DNA of 64,000 nucleotides from Chryseobacterium balustinum (lineage in GTDB: Bacteria > Bacteroidota > Bacteroidia > Flavobacteriales > Weeksellaceae). The position numbers and the translations under genes are program-made. Below are positions 58,679 to 64,000 of this stretch, one piece after another; the first letter of the stretch is position 1, and every line of letters begins with the position of its first letter. The notes below the pieces were generated by a model. The model saw nothing but the letters and a program-made list of their open reading frames with translations. It made no database searches and was not told the origin of the DNA. The stretch lies in assembly GCF_900168205.1 (NCBI RefSeq), contig NZ_FUZE01000017.1, forward strand, positions 1 to 64,000. Reading direction: 5' to 3'.

Positions 58679-60225
58679 CAATCTGCAATTTTTAAGCTTT
58701 CTTTTTCTTTCTTAATTTCTGCTTTCACCCAATCCAGTTGCGAATCTTTTTGATCAATAATGTCCTGCATACTTTGCGTAATTTCCACATCGGGAGTGAC
58801 TCCTTTTTTTGTATTTTCAAAAGTGATATTGGGTTGTATTAAAAGCAATCCAATCGGTAAATCTATTTTAGAATTGGGAAGCTGTTGATAAGAGTAAAAC
58901 CCTGCAACCGTTCCGTCATTGGCACCACCGGTCTCTTCGCCAACCAAGGTTACCCGTTTGTCAAATTTTAATTTAGCGGAAATAACAGATGATGCCGAAA
59001 AACTTCCGCCATTAATCAAAAAATACACTTTCCCTTTGAAAGCATTTTCTTTAGGTTTTGTCGGTTTGTTTTCCTTCATTTTATAGTAAGCAACACCATC
59101 TTTTCCTTTGTAAACATTCAAAGCCTGATAAAAGAAATATCCGGGATAAGCCAGACTTTTAACAGTGTATTGCAACGGATTTGACTTTCTGAAATAATTG
59201 GTTTTAAGTGGTGTTACTCTTGATGTAAGCTGTGAAGGTTTTATCAAAACAAAAGGCTCAGGAGCAAGATAAGAATAGAGTTGATTGATTTCGTACAGCG
59301 AACCACCATAATTTTCGCGAATGTCGATGATGAGGTAAGAAGATTCTGCATTTTTGATTTTTGTAAAAGATTCTTTGTAAAATTTATCTGAAAATGATCT
59401 TGAGAAACTTTTTATTTTCATGTAAGCAACTGTACTGTCTTTGTCTAAAAATTTAAAACTTCTGTTGTAAGAACTTGTTGAAGCCACGTAATCATTGAGC
59501 TTTTTTTCGGGAGTTCGTTTTTTACCAGCCTTGTCTTTTTCAATTTCTTGTTTGTTTTTGCTTTCCCGTTTTAAAATCAGAGTTTGTTTTTTGTCATTGT
59601 AAAGAGTTTCAATTTTCGCGCTGTCCATTATTCCTTTTTCGGCAACAAAAAAGTTGAAGAAAACATCCTTAAGATAATAAGGATAAAAAGTAGTGTTGTA
59701 GCCGTCACTGCTTATTAATTCACGGTATTTTTTAAGATAGTTTGAGACAGGGACATCATTAATACTTAAAAGCTCAGTTCCCGGTTTGATGTTCTGAATA
59801 GAATCTTTATTTTCAATGAAATACAAATGATCGTCTTCTACTTGGTATTCAAATCTTCCAAAGAGACCTTTTTTGTTCTTTAAAGCTTTAATTTCTTTTT
59901 TTGAAAACCTTTTTGCCGGAATTTTCAATGATAAATGACCTTCACGGATTTGTGCGATGACAGGTTGTAGTTTAAAATAAAACTGTTTGGGAGTTAAAGG
60001 TTTGTTGATGGTCGATTTTAAACTGTCAAATTTAAAATCGAGTTCTTTTTTTGAAATATACCAGTTTAAATTCGGATGCATTTCCTGAAGTTTTTGATAA
60101 GTAAAATCGATATCATCACGCAATTTCTCGGGAGAAATCAGGCTTAATCTTTGCGCATTATACTTTTTTACAGAAGTACAAGAAGCAAAACTTAAAATGA
60201 TCAAAATGAATATAAAATATTTCAA
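58678..60225 (-). CDS. S41 family C-terminal processing-like peptidase (lipoprotein)
   Basis: 515 residues. Lipoprotein signal (IILSFASC, Cys 16). N-terminal helical part with FYFKLQPVIAQIREGHLSL, a PDZ-like stretch (IKPGTELLSINDVPVSNYL) and the S41 core: LIIDIRENYGGSLYEINQL and the catalytic serine in INGGSFSASSVISAKLK, then GEETGGAN. Acts in the envelope on unknown proteins. First gene of a two-gene operon with the YdcF-like gene. Confidence 0.9.
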   Translation of the reverse strand: MKYFIFILIILSFASCTSVKKYNAQRLSLISPEKLRDDIDFTYQKLQEMHPNLNWYISKKELDFKFDSLKSTINKPLTPKQFYFKLQPVIAQIREGHLSLKIPAKRFSKKEIKALKNKKGLFGRFEYQVEDDHLYFIENKDSIQNIKPGTELLSINDVPVSNYLKKYRELISSDGYNTTFYPYYLKDVFFNFFVAEKGIMDSAKIETLYNDKKQTLILKRESKNKQEIEKDKAGKKRTPEKKLNDYVASTSSYNRSFKFLDKDSTVAYMKIKSFSRSFSDKFYKESFTKIKNAESSYLIIDIRENYGGSLYEINQLYSYLAPEPFVLIKPSQLTSRVTPLKTNYFRKSNPLQYTVKSLAYPGYFFYQALNVYKGKDGVAYYKMKENKPTKPKENAFKGKVYFLINGGSFSASSVISAKLKFDKRVTLVGEETGGANDGTVAGFYSYQQLPNSKIDLPIGLLLIQPNITFENTKKGVTPDVEITQSMQDIIDQKDSQLDWVKAEIKKEKESLKIAD

Positions 60226-60365
60226 AGTAAGAAGTTTTTTGAGTAAACGAATTTAAAAACTTTTAAATAATTAAATGAAAAAAAAGTAAAATTTACTTTC
60301 ATGCGTCATTGATGAAAGAGTTCTAAACTTAAAGAAAGTTTTTTACATTTGAATATCAAATTTTA

Positions 60366-61460
60366 ATGATGGTTTATTTAATTATATTGATCGCAGTACT
60401 GGTTGCAGCAACTTATTTTGTAATGTCTCAGGAAGTTTTTGGAGCAGCACCGAAAGGAAAACGTCTGGAAAAAATACTTAATTCTAAGAATTATAAAGAT
60501 AAGCAATTTCAAAATCAGAGTTTTACCCCACAAATTGCTGAGGGCTTTTCTATGCCAAAAGTAATGTTCGATTTTTTATTTGGTAAAAAAGATCCGTTAC
60601 TGAAGCCTTTACAGGCAATTCCGACGATTCATACAGATTTAAATAGTATTTCAGCTAACGAAGATGTTTTCATTTGGATGGGGCATTCTTCTTATTTTAT
60701 AAAAATCGATGGAGTTTCATTTTTGATTGATCCGGTTTTAAGCACATTTGGTTCGCCTTTTAAGTTTTTCAATAAAGCTTTTGAGGGGTCAGATTTGTTT
60801 AAACCTCAAGATATTCCGAATATTGATTATTTGGTGATTACACATGATCATTACGATCATTTAGATTTTCCGACGGTAAAAGCAATCCGTGAGAAAGTAG
60901 GAAAAGCAATTATGCCTTTGGGAGTGGGAGCACATTTTGAAAGATGGGGATATTCTGAAAATCAGATTATCGAAGAAGATTGGGGTGCAAGTGTCGCTTT
61001 AAAAGATGGTTTTAACATCACATTTACCCCGGCAAGACACTTTTCGGGAAGAAAATTCCAAAGAAATACGACGTTGTGGACTTCTTATGTTCTTGAAACG
61101 CCCACGAAAAAAATATTTTTAGGTGGCGACAGCGGTTATGATACTCACTTTAAAACAATTGGTGAAAAATACGGTCCATTCGATTTTGCAATCATTGAAA
61201 ACGGGCAATACAATCCGGCTTGGAAATACATTCATGCTTTGCCGGAAGATGTTATTCAGGCAAGTTTAGATATTCAGGCAAAAAATATTATTCCTGTTCA
61301 TTCCGGGAAATTTGCTCTGGCTTTACATCCTTGGAATGAGCCATTGCAAAAAGTAACGACGCTCGGAAAAGAGAAAAATTTACAGATTCTCACTCCGAAA
61401 ATCGGTGAAAAATTAGATTTAAATAACACATCGTATCATTTTCAAAATTGGTGGGAATAA
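60366..61460 (+). CDS. MBL-fold metallohydrolase (NAPE-PLD/UlaG-like)
   Basis: 364 residues with an N-terminal membrane anchor (VYLIILIAVLVAATYFV). Zinc site: VITHDHYDHLDFPT (HxHxDH), ARHFSGRKF, GGDSGYDTHF and the last His in IIPVHSGKFALALHPW. This set is typical of the NAPE-PLD-like lactonase/phosphodiesterase group. Substrate unknown, possibly a phospholipid. Monocistronic. Confidence 0.9.
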   Translation: MMVYLIILIAVLVAATYFVMSQEVFGAAPKGKRLEKILNSKNYKDKQFQNQSFTPQIAEGFSMPKVMFDFLFGKKDPLLKPLQAIPTIHTDLNSISANEDVFIWMGHSSYFIKIDGVSFLIDPVLSTFGSPFKFFNKAFEGSDLFKPQDIPNIDYLVITHDHYDHLDFPTVKAIREKVGKAIMPLGVGAHFERWGYSENQIIEEDWGASVALKDGFNITFTPARHFSGRKFQRNTTLWTSYVLETPTKKIFLGGDSGYDTHFKTIGEKYGPFDFAIIENGQYNPAWKYIHALPEDVIQASLDIQAKNIIPVHSGKFALALHPWNEPLQKVTTLGKEKNLQILTPKIGEKLDLNNTSYHFQNWWE

Positions 61461-61461
61461 T

Positions 61462-61749
61462 CTATTCGTGCCAAATTCCTTTATATCTTTTCGGATGATT
61501 TCCTAACTGTTGTCTTACGAAATCGCATTCAGGGTCAATCATCAAATCTTTTTCTTCGGCAAAACTTACCAATCTGTCTAAAAGAAGTTTGGCGTAGCCA
61601 TGACCTTCCAGATTTTCATCAATTTTGGTATAATACACATTAAGCAGTCGTCCGTCAACGGAAATCGACATATAACCTACTTTTTTGCCATCAATTAACA
61701 GCTGTAATTCATCTTGGTAAGGGGTGATTTCAAACTTTATACTTTCCAT
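61462..61749 (-). CDS. Small GNAT-like N-acetyltransferase (YjdJ group)
   Basis: 95 residues. LIDGKKVGYMSISVDGRLL, then VYYTKIDENLEGHGYAKLLL with the acetyl-CoA pyrophosphate loop GHGYAKLL, and a C-terminal RYKGIWHE. The short one-domain form matches GCN5-related YjdJ proteins. Substrate unknown. It converges on the MBL gene, with stops 1 bp apart. Confidence 0.88.
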   Translation of the reverse strand: MESIKFEITPYQDELQLLIDGKKVGYMSISVDGRLLNVYYTKIDENLEGHGYAKLLLDRLVSFAEEKDLMIDPECDFVRQQLGNHPKRYKGIWHE

Positions 61750-62245
61750 AATTTCTGATGCTTTTGGTGAAACTCTTCCTTAAAATTACAAATTAAATTT
61801 TTACAAAGCGAAGATTTTAAGAATTTTAAAATAATTTATAATGATTTAAATTAAATTATTAGGGTTTAATAATCTCAACTTTTTGATTGTAAATCTATCG
61901 TATTTTTTGTTTCTTTCTTAAATGAATTGGCTTTTTTACCTTTATGAATAATTATTTACAAAAAAAACTTTGTTTTAACCTTGCGATTCTTAGAAGCTAA
62001 GAAATACAAAAATTTAAAACTACTTCTAAAGCAAACTTCCACTTTCCCCTAAATTAATTGATAAGTAATAATATAATAACGAAAATTTCCTGCGTTATTT
62101 GGTAATCATCATAAAATGCCGAACAGCAAATCACATTACATTTACGATTGAATTTAATTATATATTATTTCAGAATTATTAATCTAAAGAAACACGCTTG
62201 AACAAATAAAAAGTCGGACTTTTGGGGCTTGAAAATTTCATTCGG
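61750..62245. other. AT-rich intergenic region
   Basis: 496 bp between the divergent GNAT and MFS genes. Many short A and T runs; no open frame of note, no tRNA, and no repeat of the window's families recognised. It should hold both promoters. Confidence 0.5.
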
Positions 62246-63430
62246 ATGTTAAAAGAGAAAAATAAATTTATTGCAACGATTCTTGCTTTTGCAATGATTC
62301 CGATGTCGGGTTTGGCAACAGATATTTATCTGCCTTCAATGCCGAGTATGGCGACCGAACTTCACCAACCCGAAAGCAATATTCAGCTTACTTTATCGAT
62401 ATTTTTGATAAGTTATGGCATCACGCAGTTTTTTGCAGGAAGTATTGTTGATTCTTTCGGACGATACAGAATTTCAATGGCTTCTTTGGCTTTATTTATT
62501 GTCTCTTTCCTGATTACTGCGACAACTCAAAATATCTTGGTAATCTATGCAATGCGGGTTTTGCAGGGGATTTTGTCAGGATTTGCAGTGGTTTCTAAAC
62601 GTGCTTTTTTTGTGGATGTTTATGAAGGTGATGAGCGGAAACATTATCTCAGTATTATGACGATTGTATGGTCAGTTGGTCCGATAATCGCGCCGTTTAT
62701 CGGAGGTTATTTACAGAAAATTTTCGGTTGGCAATCTAATTTCTATGTTTTGGCGGGATATAGTTTGGTTCTTTTAATTTTTGAATTGATTTTTTCAGGG
62801 GAAACTTTAAAGAAAAGAAATCCTTTCAATGTTGAATTTTTGCTGAAAGAATACGACTCGATGTTTAAAGCGAAAGATTTTTTCTACGGAATGGTGATGT
62901 GCGGATTGAGTTACTCGATGATTATGTTTTTCAATTTGTGTGGTTCTTTCATTATCGAGCATAAAATGGGGTATTCTGAAGTTGTTGCGGGATATGTTTC
63001 CCTGATTCTTGGTTTTGCCTGGATGGCGGGAGGTTTTTTAGGAAAAGCATTAATCAATAAAGCATTTTTACCTAAAATTAGAAATGCCAATTTTATTCAA
63101 TTGCTGCTGATTGTTTTGATGTTTATTGCATCTTATTTTTCAAATAATATTTACAGTTTGGTTGCTTTTGCATTCGTCATTCATGTGACTGCCGGATTTA
63201 TTTTTAATAATTATTTCTCGTACTGTATCGGAAGATTCCCCAATTCAGCTGGACTTGCAGGAGGAATGACCGGTGGAGTCGTGTTTATTATCACTTCTGC
63301 AATAAGCTACGGAATTGTAGCGCTCATCAAACCTCAGATTCAACTGGAAGTTGCGGAAGGATATTTTGTAATGGGAGTTTTAGGGCTGTTTATTTTAAGT
63401 ATGATTAAATGGAGAAAAGCGCATGTTTGA
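62246..63430 (+). CDS. Bcr/CflA family MFS drug exporter
   Basis: 394 residues from ATG 62246; an in-frame TTG at 62222 is less likely. Twelve membrane helices. Family landmarks: PMSGLATDIYLPSMPSMATE (helix 1 with the DxYLP motif), YGITQFFAGSIVDSFGRYRI (motif A between helices 2 and 3) and RVLQGILSGFAVVSKRA. Proton-driven export of drugs such as bicyclomycin or chloramphenicol in relatives. Substrate here unknown. Confidence 0.93.
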   Translation: MLKEKNKFIATILAFAMIPMSGLATDIYLPSMPSMATELHQPESNIQLTLSIFLISYGITQFFAGSIVDSFGRYRISMASLALFIVSFLITATTQNILVIYAMRVLQGILSGFAVVSKRAFFVDVYEGDERKHYLSIMTIVWSVGPIIAPFIGGYLQKIFGWQSNFYVLAGYSLVLLIFELIFSGETLKKRNPFNVEFLLKEYDSMFKAKDFFYGMVMCGLSYSMIMFFNLCGSFIIEHKMGYSEVVAGYVSLILGFAWMAGGFLGKALINKAFLPKIRNANFIQLLLIVLMFIASYFSNNIYSLVAFAFVIHVTAGFIFNNYFSYCIGRFPNSAGLAGGMTGGVVFIITSAISYGIVALIKPQIQLEVAEGYFVMGVLGLFILSMIKWRKAHV

Positions 63431-63499
63431 TTACTGTGTTATAAGTACTAAAAATTCCATACAAGCCTAAAACTTAAAATTTAAACTCACAAAAAGAAA

Positions 63500-64000
63500 T
63501 TAAAAATTTCGATTTCTAATTAGAAGAGTTATGTTTACGATTAAAAAATGAAGAAACACACCTATTCCAATACAGTAAATTATAAAATAATGAATTGAAT
63601 AAAATATATTAGCAGTAGGTGTTATGGGAGACATATTTCCTGTAAATATTGAAGATGTGCTATAGGGAAGTAATGAAGTATAAGTCCAAATATTATTCCT
63701 GTCTAATTGTACTTTTTTAGTTTTGTAATATTGAAGTTCATTTTTAAGATAATTTATCTGTTGATTTATTACACTTCCAAATTTAGTAGAATCCAATTCG
63801 GTTTGACTACCACTTTTATATAATTTATTTTTTAAAATACCTTCTTTATTAAATATATAAATGGTTGCTATAAGGTTACCACGAATATCGGAATTAAAAT
63901 CAGAATGGATTATGTGGTTTTTAGTAAATTCTAGTCTTTTTAATTCTTTTAATGACTTATGAAAAATAACGCTATTTGTAATTTTTATATATTCAAGATT
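63500..64000 (-). CDS. Hypothetical protein with C-terminal membrane helix (partial, runs off the window)
   Basis: The frame is open from the stop at 63500 to the last base, at least 166 residues, so the start lies beyond 64000. A TTG at 63794-63796 is only an internal codon. Visible: a charged segment (FHKSLKELKRLEFTKNH), a beta-like stretch (NLIATIYIFNKEG), SVINQQINYLKNELQYYKTK, and a hydrophobic helix near the end (IHYFIIYCIGIGVFLHFLIV). AT-rich. Family not recognised; a membrane-anchored sensor or hypothetical. Confidence 0.65.
   Translation of the reverse strand, partial: NLEYIKITNSVIFHKSLKELKRLEFTKNHIIHSDFNSDIRGNLIATIYIFNKEGILKNKLYKSGSQTELDSTKFGSVINQQINYLKNELQYYKTKKVQLDRNNIWTYTSLLPYSTSSIFTGNMSPITPTANIFYSIHYFIIYCIGIGVFLHFLIVNITLLIRNRNF

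Overview
The window is a continuous stretch of a flavobacterial chromosome, most probably Chryseobacterium or a close relative in the Weeksellaceae. This is judged from gene content, low GC, many promoter boxes of the Bacteroidota type (TAnnTTTG), a type B sorting-domain protein of the type IX secretion system, and several short dispersed repeats that I associate with this group. No database search was run, so the genus is an inference. No rRNA, tRNA, CRISPR array or IS transposase was seen.

Layout. 0.2-13.5 kb: alaS; an ECF sigma factor, zinc anti-sigma, DUF417 and MsrA-MsrB operon that looks like an envelope methionine-oxidation response; small genes; a GH3 beta-glucosidase; and the methionine importer metNIQ, preceded by a methionine-rich leader ORF and an intrinsic terminator. 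13.6-23.1 kb: metallophosphoesterase, saccharopine dehydrogenase-like reductase, AraC regulator, a complete RND efflux operon and a DUF2652 gene. 23.2-26.5 kb: an AT-rich accessory insert with a WYL-like protein, a putative structured non-coding RNA and a 538-residue reverse transcriptase of the unknown-group/DRT type. This is the best candidate for an undescribed system.

26.6-44.1 kb: topB, a secreted helix-hairpin-helix repeat protein, MerR and AraC regulators, ccoG, an SMP-30-like lipoprotein, a DbpA-like helicase, a PaaI-type thioesterase behind an 8-bp tandem repeat, a 1399-residue T9SS adhesin and hutU. 44.2-47.0 kb: a second AT-rich accessory stretch with a DUF6624 protein, a secreted leucine-rich-repeat protein and a RelE/ParE toxin-antitoxin pair. 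47.0-64.0 kb: mostly housekeeping and stress genes (cytochrome c peroxidase, VOC protein, a TonB plug-like protein, NADP-GAPDH-like ALDH, alpha/beta hydrolase, a second ECF sigma unit, GreA/GreB-like factor, a second DUF417 gene with an AraC regulator, S41 protease, YdcF, MBL-fold hydrolase, GNAT, Bcr/CflA MFS pump) and a gene running off the right end.

Most genes sit in short operons or singly, separated by strong hairpin terminators. Several intergenic gaps hold palindromic dispersed repeats and three hold 7- or 8-bp tandem arrays. Positions given for starts were checked against the bases: several long open frames were shortened to the first plausible ATG, and one gene needs a GTG start.
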